DNA from: an uncultured Williamsia sp.
GTDB lineage: Bacteria; Actinomycetota; Actinomycetes; Mycobacteriales; Mycobacteriaceae
Direction of reading: 5' to 3'
Assembly (NCBI RefSeq): GCF_947494875.1
Contig: NZ_CANLWM010000008.1
Coordinates: 1-64,000, forward strand
DNA length: 64,000 nucleotides
A program made the position numbers and the translations under genes. Position 1 is the first letter of the stretch, and every line of letters starts with the position of its first letter. Below the pieces are notes generated by a model, which had not been told where the DNA came from, did not search any database, and saw only the letters and a list, made by a program, of their open reading frames with translations. Shown one piece after another: positions 56,649-64,000 of this stretch.

Positions 56649-57922
56649 GACGGACCGTTCGAGAGCCCCGGTGCGGGCGTGCCCGGGACGGTGCCCGGCA
56701 CGGCGCCACGACGCTGCTGGTTGTCGGTGCTGAGGATGCCGAACGGCAGGTTCAGCGTCGGCGTCTTGATGCCCTCGTCGATCTGCGACGTGATGTTCGC
56801 GCACTGGTTGAGGATCGGCCGCAACGTGTTGCTGAACTGCCGGAACGCCGGGTCGCCGGGCTTGAGCTGGCCGAGGTCGAGCAGCTTGCAGCTCGTGCCG
56901 GCCAGGCTCTGCAACTCGGGCAGCACCACGCGCAGGTCGAGGGTGCCCGACTCCGCGTTGTAGGCGTTGACCAGGTTGCTCAGCGTGACGGGGAGAACGG
57001 TGAGGATCTCCTTCTGGAAGTTCGTCGTGTCGGCCAGGGTCTGCGTGGTGGGCAGCAGCTCGCGGATCCGGTCACCGAGGGCGATCCGGTTGTCCTGCAC
57101 GAACGTGGCCACGTCGCCGAGGGCGATGGACAGCTTGTTCAGGGCCTCGCCGAGCTGTTGACGCTCGCCGGCCAGGAACTGGGAGAACGACGACAGCTGG
57201 GTGTTGAACTGCCGCACCTGGGCGTCGTTGTCGGCCAGCGCGCCGACGAAGACGTCGAGGTTCTTCACCGTGTCGACGAGATTCCCGCGCGAGTCCGACA
57301 GCGTCTGCGTTGCGGCGGACAACTTCTCGATGGTCTGGCCGAGCTTGTCACCGTTGCCGCTGAGGTTCTTCGCGCCGGTGGTGATCAGGTCGCTCAGCGC
57401 GCCCTGGCGGTTGGCGCCCTCCGGACCGAGTGACTTCGACAGCTTCTCCACGCTCGAGTAGAGCTGGTCGACCTCGACCGGGACCATCGTCTGGTTCAGG
57501 CTGAGCGTGATGTCCTTGCCGGCCTTGCGGTCGCCCTGGTGGTAGACGGGCGTCAGCTGGATGTAGCGGTCGGCGACGACGGACGGGGTGATCTGCACGG
57601 CCCGCACGTCGGCCGGCAACGGATATCCGGAATCGACGCTGAACTCGATCTTCACCTGGTCGCCCTGCGGCTCCACGGAGTCGACCGAGCCGGCCTTGAC
57701 GCCCATGATGCGGACGTCGGTGCCCTCGTAGATGCCCACACTGCTCTTGAAGTACGCGGTGACGTGCGTCTTCGAGATGGACGTGAACACCCACCAGAGG
57801 ACGCCGGCCACGATCAACGCCGCGATGACCGTGACGACGAGGACCGCGATGTGGCGCGGGGTGAACCACCGACCGGGACCGGAGGTGTCCCGGAGGTCGT
57901 TGGCGGACTGGTCGGACATCAT
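56645..57922 (-). CDS. mceD: Mce family protein, MceD position
   Basis: A 425-residue protein. Signal-anchor (RHIAVLVVTVIAALIVAGVL), then Mce domain (VTAYFKSSVGIYEGTDVRIM, VKAGSVDSVEPQGDQVKIEF) and long helical region with repeated heptad-like LSDSRGNLVDTVKNL segments, ending in a Pro-rich tail. It is one of six tunnel-forming or shuttle subunits. It begins MMSD, with the first ATG overlapping the mceC stop, and it ends in an ATGA overlap with mceE. Confidence 0.9.
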   Translation of the reverse strand: MMSDQSANDLRDTSGPGRWFTPRHIAVLVVTVIAALIVAGVLWWVFTSISKTHVTAYFKSSVGIYEGTDVRIMGVKAGSVDSVEPQGDQVKIEFSVDSGYPLPADVRAVQITPSVVADRYIQLTPVYHQGDRKAGKDITLSLNQTMVPVEVDQLYSSVEKLSKSLGPEGANRQGALSDLITTGAKNLSGNGDKLGQTIEKLSAATQTLSDSRGNLVDTVKNLDVFVGALADNDAQVRQFNTQLSSFSQFLAGERQQLGEALNKLSIALGDVATFVQDNRIALGDRIRELLPTTQTLADTTNFQKEILTVLPVTLSNLVNAYNAESGTLDLRVVLPELQSLAGTSCKLLDLGQLKPGDPAFRQFSNTLRPILNQCANITSQIDEGIKTPTLNLPFGILSTDNQQRRGAVPGTVPGTPAPGLSNGPS

Positions 57923-58962
57923 CCGGTCGCCTCCGTTCCGCCGTTGTTGAGCAGCCGGTACTTGTTCGGCGGCCGCGTCGTGTTCTGCGCCGGCAGGCCG
58001 GGCGGCAGAAGGTTCTTGATCACCGAGTCGAACCAGCGGCCGTTGCCGAGCACGTTGGCGTAGAGCCGGTAGAAGGGTGCGAGGTAGGTGATGGAGTCGC
58101 GCAGATTCTTGTCCTGGCGCTGCAGGAGGTCGGTGACACCCTTCAGCGACTCCAGCGCCGGCCCGATCTGCTGCTCGTTGTCGCGGACGATGCCGGTCAA
58201 CGTGACCGACAGCGTCGTCGTCGACTGCAGCAGCCGACTGATGTCCTGCTGACGGTTGTTCAACTCGTCGAGCAGGTCACCGGCACCGGCGATGAGCCGG
58301 GTGAACTCGCGGTTGCGGTCGGCCAGGATCTTGCTGGTGCCCTTCGTCGCCTCGAGGAGTCGACGGACCTCCTGGTCACGCGAGGCGATGGTCTGCGACA
58401 ACCGGCTCAGCCCGTCGAGTGAGTTGCCGATCTCGCTCGGTGTCCCCGCGAACGCCGACGACAACGTCCGGAAGCTCGTGGCGAGCTGGTCGGTGTCGAC
58501 GTTCGTGATCTGCCGCGACGCGTCCTGGAACGCCTCGATCACGTCGTAGGGGGAGGTGGTCGCGGTGATGACCTTCTTCGGGTCGGCCAGCTTGTCGCCG
58601 CGGGGGTCGATCTGCAGGAACTTCTGCCCCAGGATCGTCTTGATCTGGATCGACGCGGTGGTCTGGTCCCCGACCCAGGTGTTGTTGACCTGGAACGCGA
58701 TCCGCACCTTGTCGCCGTGGATCTTCACGGACTGGATCTTGCCCACCTTCACGCCGGCCACACGGACCTCGGCGTTGGCCTTGATGCCCGCGCCTTCGGT
58801 GAAGTCGGCCTGATAGACCGTGCCCGCACCGACCAGCGGGAGGCTGCCGAGGAAGAACGCCGACAGCGTCACCATGATGAGCAGGAGCAGGCCGAGACCA
58901 CCGACGGTGATCGGGCTGCGACGAGGGGCGTCGGGACGACGGTTCTCGTTCTTGGGTGCCAT
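57919..58962 (-). CDS. mceC: Mce family protein, MceC position
   Basis: A 347-residue protein: signal-anchor (LGLLLLIMVTLSAFFLGSLP), Mce domain (YQADFTEGAGIKANAEVRVA, VKVGKIQSVKIHGDKVRIAF) and helical domain ending with YRLLNNGGTEATG. ATG 58960-58962 is chosen because it follows AAGGAGG at 6 nt; an earlier ATG in frame lacks one. Fourteen bp separate it from the mceB stop. Confidence 0.9.
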   Translation of the reverse strand: MAPKNENRRPDAPRRSPITVGGLGLLLLIMVTLSAFFLGSLPLVGAGTVYQADFTEGAGIKANAEVRVAGVKVGKIQSVKIHGDKVRIAFQVNNTWVGDQTTASIQIKTILGQKFLQIDPRGDKLADPKKVITATTSPYDVIEAFQDASRQITNVDTDQLATSFRTLSSAFAGTPSEIGNSLDGLSRLSQTIASRDQEVRRLLEATKGTSKILADRNREFTRLIAGAGDLLDELNNRQQDISRLLQSTTTLSVTLTGIVRDNEQQIGPALESLKGVTDLLQRQDKNLRDSITYLAPFYRLYANVLGNGRWFDSVIKNLLPPGLPAQNTTRPPNKYRLLNNGGTEATG

Positions 58963-58976
58963 GTCTGCCTCCTTCC

Positions 58977-60050
58977 CTAGCTCGGTGGCTTGTCGTCGGC
59001 CCAGCATCGCGTCGCGACGTTGGTGTACAGGACGTGGTTGATGTCGGGCAGCGGGATGAGCGGCTGGCTCAGCAGCGTGCTCTTGCCGTTGCCGGCGACG
59101 ATGTCGATGCCGCACAGATAGAACTGGAACCAGGAGCCGAAGGTGGCGGCCCGGCCGATCTTCTGCGCCTTGATCGGCAGCGTCTCGAGCGTCTTCTCCA
59201 CCTCACCGCGGCGGTCGGTGATGATCTTCGACAGGTCGTTGATCGACGCGATGCTGCCCTGCAGGGCCGGGCGGGTCGGCGTCAGGATCGAACTGGTCAC
59301 CGCGGTCAGGTTCGCGACCGAGGTGATCGCCGACCCGACCGAGTTCCGCTGCGCGGCGAGCCCGGTGACGAACTTCTCGGTCGTCGTGAGCAGGTCCGTC
59401 AGCTGATCGTCGTTGCGGTTGACCGTGTCGAGCACCTTGGTCAGGTTGGTGATCAGGTCACCGATCACCTGGTCCTTGTCGGCGATCGTGTTGGTCAGGT
59501 CCGCGGTGTCGGAGACGAGCTGGGTGATGGTGCCGCCCTCGCCCTGGAAGACCTTGATGATCTCCTCCGACAGCTTGTTCACGTCGTCGGCGCTGAGTTC
59601 CTGGAAGAGCGGCCGGAAACCGTTGAACAGGTCGGTCAGGTTCACCGCGGGGTGCGTGTTCGCCTGGCTGATAGTCGTGCCCGTGCCGATGGTCTGGGTC
59701 GGGTCGCCGGGGCCCTTCTCCAGGGCCAGGTAGCGGACGCCGGTCAGGGTGCGGAACCGGATGTAGAGCTGCACGCCGTCGGGCAGGCGCCCACGGTTGA
59801 TCGAGAAGTCGACCTTGGCGAGGGTGTGGTCGTGCACCTGCACCGACTGCACCGTCCCGACGCGGACGCCGGCGATGCGGACGTCGTCGCCGGGGTTGAG
59901 CAGCGCGGCGTCGGTGAAGATCGCCGAGAACTTGTTGTCACCCGACGTGCCGGAGTTGGCGATCGTCAGACCCAGCGCACCGGTCGCGAGAACGGTGACG
60001 ACAGCGAAGATCACGAGCCGGATGAGCGGCCCGAGGAACCCACCTCTCAT
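58977..60050 (-). CDS. mceB: Mce family protein, MceB position
   Basis: A 357-residue protein: signal-anchor (RLVIFAVVTVLATGALGLTI), Mce domain (FSAIFTDAALLNPGDDVRIA, VRVGTVQSVQVHDHTLAKVD) and coiled-coil-like helices with repeats (NLTKVLDTVNRNDDQLTDLL). The C-terminus has a Cys-rich end (FYLCGIDIV, TRCWADDK). ATG 60048-60050 overlaps the mceA stop (ATGA). Confidence 0.9.
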   Translation of the reverse strand: MRGGFLGPLIRLVIFAVVTVLATGALGLTIANSGTSGDNKFSAIFTDAALLNPGDDVRIAGVRVGTVQSVQVHDHTLAKVDFSINRGRLPDGVQLYIRFRTLTGVRYLALEKGPGDPTQTIGTGTTISQANTHPAVNLTDLFNGFRPLFQELSADDVNKLSEEIIKVFQGEGGTITQLVSDTADLTNTIADKDQVIGDLITNLTKVLDTVNRNDDQLTDLLTTTEKFVTGLAAQRNSVGSAITSVANLTAVTSSILTPTRPALQGSIASINDLSKIITDRRGEVEKTLETLPIKAQKIGRAATFGSWFQFYLCGIDIVAGNGKSTLLSQPLIPLPDINHVLYTNVATRCWADDKPPS

Positions 60051-61381
60051 TTGACCGTCACCTGCGCTCCCTGCAGTCCGGGGGCGACGATCTGCGCGAT
60101 CCAGCCGGGGACGTCAGAGGGGTCGGTGCCGGCCTCGGCGGCCATGATCGCCTTGAGGGCGACCTTGTTCTGCGGGTCGTCGTAGACGCTCGGCGCTATG
60201 GTGCCGGCCGGGGTGGTCGAGAAGTCCGGGATCGGCAACTGGGTGACCTGCCTCGGGCCGGGGTTCCGCGACGGCGGCTGGTACGAACCGTCGTTGATCG
60301 AGCCGCCCGGGTACTGCGGGAAGGGACGTCCCTGCTCGTAGTGCTTCGGGTAGCACCGCGGCCCGCGGTCGTCGAGCAGACGGGGCTCGTCCTGGTTCGG
60401 CAGATACCGACCCTTCGGGTTGGAGAACGTCAGGGTGACGCGCACACCGGGGTTCTTCGTGCCCTTGCCGACGATGTTGTTGACCTCCGGGATCAGACCG
60501 GCGAAGTTCTTGAACGTGCACCCGAACGCCGGGGACTGCGTGGCCAGTGCGGTGAGCAGCGGCTCGGACTCGATCGACAGGTCCAGCAGGTCCCGACGGT
60601 TGGTGGTCAGGAAGTCGGTGGTCTCCACCGTCGCCTTCTGCACCGTCGAGATGAAGGCCCGCAGATCACCCTGCTTCTCCACCAGCGTGTTCGAGGTGGT
60701 GCGCAACGTGTCGAGCGCGTCGATCACGTCGGGGAGGGCCTGCGAATAGGTCTGCGAGAACGTCGCGAGGCCGCGGATGGTGCCCTGCAGCTCCGGCATG
60801 TTCGCGTTGATCTGGGAGAAGATGTTGTTGAGCTCGTCGAACGTCGCGCCGAGGCGATCGCCGTTGCCCTGCAACGCCTTCGACAGCGAGCCGAGCGTGA
60901 CCGACAGGTCCTGCGGCGGGATCGCGTCGAGGACGGGCAGCAGCCTGTCGAACAGGGTCTGCAGCTCGAGGGCGTTGCCGCTGGAGTCGGTGCGGATGGT
61001 GTCGCCGTTCTCCAGCGTCTTGTTCTCCGCGTCCTGCGGGAGCTGCAGCGACACGTACCGCTCGCCGAACAGCGTCTTCGGCAGGATGCGGGCCGTGGTG
61101 TTGGCGGGCAGCATCTTCGCCTTGTCGGGCTCGAGGCCCAGCACCACCGTGACGCGACCGTTGTCGGAGGCCTTGACGTTGCGGACCTGACCGACGATCA
61201 GACCGCGGACCTTCACGTCGGCGTTCGGCGGCAGGTTGTTGCCCGCCGAGTCCGTCGTGAGGTCGACGTCGGTGAAGCTCGTGAACGTCTCGTTGAACTT
61301 CAGGATCGTGCCGCCGACGAACAACGCGACGACGACGAAGAACACGAGACCGAGCAGACGGATACGCACTTTCCCGCCCAT
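60047..61381 (-). CDS. mceA: Mce family protein, MceA position
   Basis: A 444-residue protein: signal-anchor (LLGLVFFVVVALFVGGTILK), Mce domain (TSFTDVDLTTDSAGNNLPPN, DVKVRGLIVGQVRNVKASDN) and a long C-terminal helical and Pro-rich tail. First Mce subunit; one base separates its start from the yrbEB stop. The set of six Mce proteins supports substrate import (lipids or sterols). Confidence 0.9.
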   Translation of the reverse strand: MGGKVRIRLLGLVFFVVVALFVGGTILKFNETFTSFTDVDLTTDSAGNNLPPNADVKVRGLIVGQVRNVKASDNGRVTVVLGLEPDKAKMLPANTTARILPKTLFGERYVSLQLPQDAENKTLENGDTIRTDSSGNALELQTLFDRLLPVLDAIPPQDLSVTLGSLSKALQGNGDRLGATFDELNNIFSQINANMPELQGTIRGLATFSQTYSQALPDVIDALDTLRTTSNTLVEKQGDLRAFISTVQKATVETTDFLTTNRRDLLDLSIESEPLLTALATQSPAFGCTFKNFAGLIPEVNNIVGKGTKNPGVRVTLTFSNPKGRYLPNQDEPRLLDDRGPRCYPKHYEQGRPFPQYPGGSINDGSYQPPSRNPGPRQVTQLPIPDFSTTPAGTIAPSVYDDPQNKVALKAIMAAEAGTDPSDVPGWIAQIVAPGLQGAQVTVK

Positions 61382-61382
61382 G

Positions 61383-62243
61383 TCAGCCCGCCACCCTCAC
61401 CGACGTGCTGGTGCCCCAGATGGCGAGGCCCAGGAAGAAGTCGAGCACGGCCAGCAGCACGAGTGCCGCACGGACGGCACGTCCGACTGCCACGCCGACG
61501 CCCGCGGGGCCGCCGGAGGCGTAGTAGCCGTAGTAGCAGTGCACCAGGATGATGACGAACGCGAATATGAGGACCTTGCCGAAGGACCACAACACGTCGA
61601 CCGGTGGCAGGAACAGGTTGAAGTAGTGGTCGTACGACCCCGTCGACTGTCCGTTGAAGACGGTCGTCACGGTTCTCGTCGCCAGGTAGGACGCCAACAA
61701 CCCGAGGACGTAGAGCGGGATGACGGCGATGAAGCCGGCGAGCACGCGGGTGGTCACCAGGAACGGCACCGACGGGACCGCCATGACCTCGAGGGCGTCG
61801 ATCTCCTCCGAGATGCGCATCGCGCCGAGCTGCGCGGTGAAGCCGCAGCCGACGGTCGCCGAGAGGGCGAGCCCCGCGACCAGCGGCGCCACCTCACGCG
61901 TGTTGACGTAGGCGGAGAGGAACCCGGTGAGGGCCTGCGAACCGATCTGGTCGAGTGCGGCGTAGCCCTGCAGGCCGACGACGACACCGGTGAAGCCGGT
62001 GAGCAGCACCATGACGCCGATCGTGCCGCCGATGACGGCGAGGCCGCCCGCACCGAAGGCGACCTCGGCGAGGAGACGGAGCATCTCCTTCGGGTAGTGG
62101 GTGATGGTGCGCGGCGCCCAGCCCACGGCGCGGCCGTAGAAGGACATCTGCTCGCCGGCGCCGTCGAGCACCTTCAGTGGTGCGTTGGCGCCCTGGCGGA
62201 GGCGGTAGTTGAGCAGGTCTGCCCTGCTCTTGGCGATGGTCAT
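61383..62243 (-). CDS. yrbEB: YrbE-type permease, second subunit
   Basis: A 286-residue MlaE-family permease with five to six TMs: IGGTIGVMVLLTGFTGVVVG, GLALSATVGCGFTAQLGAMRISEEIDAL (ABC-transporter coupling region, E-E-I-D-A-L motif) and VIPLYVLGLLASYLATRTV. It forms the membrane channel with YrbEA and is energised by MceG. ATG 62241-62243. Confidence 0.92.
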   Translation of the reverse strand: MTIAKSRADLLNYRLRQGANAPLKVLDGAGEQMSFYGRAVGWAPRTITHYPKEMLRLLAEVAFGAGGLAVIGGTIGVMVLLTGFTGVVVGLQGYAALDQIGSQALTGFLSAYVNTREVAPLVAGLALSATVGCGFTAQLGAMRISEEIDALEVMAVPSVPFLVTTRVLAGFIAVIPLYVLGLLASYLATRTVTTVFNGQSTGSYDHYFNLFLPPVDVLWSFGKVLIFAFVIILVHCYYGYYASGGPAGVGVAVGRAVRAALVLLAVLDFFLGLAIWGTSTSVRVAG

Positions 62244-62255
62244 CGTCGATCCCCT

Positions 62256-63062
62256 CTACGAGCCCCGAGGAGGGACGATCTGCAGGTACACGGCGGTGAG
62301 GATCAGGTTGGCGAAGAACAGGAGCAGGAAGGTGATGACCACGCTCTGGTTCACCGCCTCGCCGACACCCTTCGGGCCGGACGCGGGGTTGAGGCCCTTG
62401 TAGGAGGCGACCACACCGGCGAGGAGACCGAAGATCGCGGCCTTGACCTCGGCGATGTACAGGTCGGGCAGCTGCGCCAGCGTCGAGAACGACGCGAGGT
62501 AGGCGCCGGGCGTACCGCCCTGGACGATCACGTTGAAGAAGTAGCCGCCTCCGATGCCGACGACACAGACCAGGCCGTTGAGCAGGACGGCGACGAGCAC
62601 CATGCCGAGGACGCGCGGAACGACGAGGCGCTGCACCGGGTTGATGCCGAGCACCCGCATCGCGTCGATCTCCTCGCGAATCGTCCGCGAACCGAGGTCG
62701 GCGGCGACGGCCGAGCCGGCCGCACCCGCGACGAGGAGCGTCGTGATGACAGGGGCGGCCTGCTGCACCACCACCAGCACGCTGGTGGCACCGGTGAACG
62801 ACTCGGCGCCGAGCTGACGGATCAGCGAACTGGTCTGCAACGAGACGACGGCACCGAACGGGATCGCGATCAACGCGGTCGGCAGGATCGTCACGCTGGC
62901 GATGAACCACGCCTGTTGGACGAACTCACGCAGCTGGAACGGGCGGACGAAGATGTTCCGGATGACGTCGGCGAACAGCTGGACGATGTTGCCCGTCTGT
63001 GTCAACGCCGCGCTACCGGCCTGGTTCACCCGTTCGACGCCACGCGTGGTGGCTGAGCTCAT
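62256..63062 (-). CDS. yrbEA: YrbE-type permease, first subunit
   Basis: A 268-residue MlaE-family permease: ASVTILPTALIAIPFGAVVS, TTLLVAGAAGSAVAADLGSR, TIREEIDAMRVLGINPVQRL (coupling helix) and VVITFLLLFFANLILTAVYL. It starts ATG 63060-63062 after AAGGGCATCTCG; 76 bp separate it from mceG, so it is probably in the same transcript. It heads the import channel of the Mce system. Confidence 0.92.
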   Translation of the reverse strand: MSSATTRGVERVNQAGSAALTQTGNIVQLFADVIRNIFVRPFQLREFVQQAWFIASVTILPTALIAIPFGAVVSLQTSSLIRQLGAESFTGATSVLVVVQQAAPVITTLLVAGAAGSAVAADLGSRTIREEIDAMRVLGINPVQRLVVPRVLGMVLVAVLLNGLVCVVGIGGGYFFNVIVQGGTPGAYLASFSTLAQLPDLYIAEVKAAIFGLLAGVVASYKGLNPASGPKGVGEAVNQSVVITFLLLFFANLILTAVYLQIVPPRGS

Positions 63063-63138
63063 CGAGATGCCCTTGTCGTCGTGCTGTCGGTGGGGATGGT
63101 GCTGTGGGAGAGGGTCGTGCTGGGAGCGAAGGTCTCGC

Positions 63139-64000
63139 TCACGCGTTGCCGGCCCGGTACGCCGGGAACTGCTCGGTGTTCGCCTCGGACCCGGCGAACT
63201 GCTCCTGACGGTCGTCCGACCGGTTCTGGTCGCCGTTGCCGTTGCCGTTATCGGAGGTGACCCTGGCGCGTTCCTCGCGGATCTCGTCCTCGGCCTGCTG
63301 CGACTCGCGGATCGCCTTCTGGGCGCTCTCCGGCAGCTCGTGCATCATCTCCTCGACGCGCTGGCGGTGACGCTCGGCCGCCTTCCGCTCGGGCATGCCG
63401 GGGTTGGGCTGCACCTGCGGGATGATCTCGGAGAAGTCGTCCTTCGTACCGCCACCACCGATACCGGCGTCGGCGAGCTCCTGCTCCTGCGCCGCGGTCG
63501 CGTCGTCCTTCTCCTCGGACATGCCGATCGGACCGAAACGGTCACCGGAGAGGAACTGCTTGACCGCCGGCTCCTCGGAGGTGAGCAGCACCTCACGCGG
63601 CCCGAACATGACCAGTTCCTTGCGGAACAGCATGCCGATGTTGTCCGGGATGGTCCGGGCGATGTTGATGTTGTGCGTGACGATGAGGATCGTCGCGTCG
63701 ATCTCGGCGTTGATGTCGATCAGCAGCTGCGAGATGTAGGCGGTGCGGACCGGGTCGAGACCGGAGTCGGGCTCGTCGCACAGGATGATCTGCGGGTCGA
63801 GCACCAGCGCGCGGGCCAGTCCGGCACGCTTGCGCATACCGCCGGAGATCTCGCCGGGGAGCTTCTCCCCCGCGTCGGCCAGTCCGACGAGGTCGAGCTT
63901 CTCCATGACGATGTCACGGATCTCGCTCTCGCCCTTCTTGGTGTGCTCGCGCAGCGGGAAGGCGGTGTTGTCGAACAGGCTCATCGACCCGAACAGTGCG
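63139..64000 (-). CDS. mceG: MceG (Mkl) ATPase, truncated at the window edge
   Basis: The C-terminal 287 codons are visible: ABC signature EISGGMRKRAGLARALVLDP, Walker B IILCDEPDSGLDPVRT and H-loop LIVTHNINIART, then a MceG-specific extension (SSEE-like acidic and RQRVEEMMHEL). Walker A lies beyond the window. In M. tuberculosis mceG (Rv0655) is an orphan near rpoB, but here it sits at the head of a complete mce operon. It supplies energy to all Mce transporters. Confidence 0.92.
   Translation of the reverse strand, partial: ALFGSMSLFDNTAFPLREHTKKGESEIRDIVMEKLDLVGLADAGEKLPGEISGGMRKRAGLARALVLDPQIILCDEPDSGLDPVRTAYISQLLIDINAEIDATILIVTHNINIARTIPDNIGMLFRKELVMFGPREVLLTSEEPAVKQFLSGDRFGPIGMSEEKDDATAAQEQELADAGIGGGGTKDDFSEIIPQVQPNPGMPERKAAERHRQRVEEMMHELPESAQKAIRESQQAEDEIREERARVTSDNGNGNGDQNRSDDRQEQFAGSEANTEQFPAYRAGNA

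Noticed and set aside
52311-64000. Assignment of the mce operon to the sterol-importing Mce4 family
   Set aside because: No kstD, kshA/B or other sterol genes are adjacent, and sequence reading alone does not separate Mce families; only a phylogeny would.

Overview
The window is high-GC actinobacterial DNA and looks like a member of the Mycobacteriales, with Gordonia or a close relative the best guess. The evidence is an antigen-85-type mycolyltransferase, a complete mce operon with its ATPase mceG, Mce-associated membrane proteins, twin DUF3558 lipoproteins, a DUF222/13E12 HNH gene, a mycobacterial-type dinP, a dodecin and rpoB/rpoC of the mycobacterial type. The genus is inferred from gene content only. 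No tRNA, rRNA, CRISPR array, integrase or insertion sequence was recognised.

Layout. 1-2.8 kb: 5' part of an fprB-type ferredoxin reductase under a KstR-like site, a divergent thioesterase, two DUF3558 lipoproteins and an S4 RNA-binding protein. 2.9-9.3 kb: a tightly overlapped operon, tetR - MFS transporter - PLP enzyme - sugar-lactone oxidase-like flavoenzyme - secreted ceramidase. 9.4-14.6 kb: a secreted endonuclease/phosphatase-fold protein, a VapBC-type module, an amino-acid permease and a frameshifted 13E12 HNH gene. 14.7-17.2 kb: two divergent citrate synthases, one with an N-terminal DNA-binding domain, around a perfect palindrome. 17.2-21.9 kb: a membrane protein, a DUF309 protein, a uracil-DNA glycosylase, two MarR regulators, and a cobalamin riboswitch before a Co/Ni permease. 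21.9-28.7 kb: the valine-catabolic set (mmsB, isobutyryl-CoA-type dehydrogenase, mmsA) divergent from an acyl-CoA synthetase and an FAD-linked hydroxyacid dehydrogenase. 28.9-44.1 kb: mostly single genes (dodecin, disulfide reductase, paired DMT transporters, sixA, renalase-like protein, aidB-like dehydrogenase, GATase, uppP, dinP, mycolyltransferase, GS-like plus amidohydrolase, AbiEi/DUF559-like protein). 44.4-64 kb, all minus strand: mceG - yrbEA - yrbEB - mceABCDEF - two mas genes - rpoB - rpoC.

How it fits together. The mce block encodes a lipid importer (permeases YrbEA/B, six substrate-binding Mce proteins, the MceG ATPase). The acyl-CoA, valine and citrate-synthase genes fit growth on lipids and branched carbon sources, and the ceramidase operon looks like a specialised scavenging pathway. 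Much of the DNA has 4-nt ATGA/GTGA gene overlaps, and many single genes have a -10-like box 5-8 nt before the start codon, which suggests leaderless mRNAs.

The most unusual structure is a set of tandem repeats with an almost exact 21-bp period. They lie mostly just after stop codons. Two pairs of arrays lie in opposite orientation around single genes (33.2-34.4 kb and 43.0-44.3 kb). I do not recognise this repeat family.
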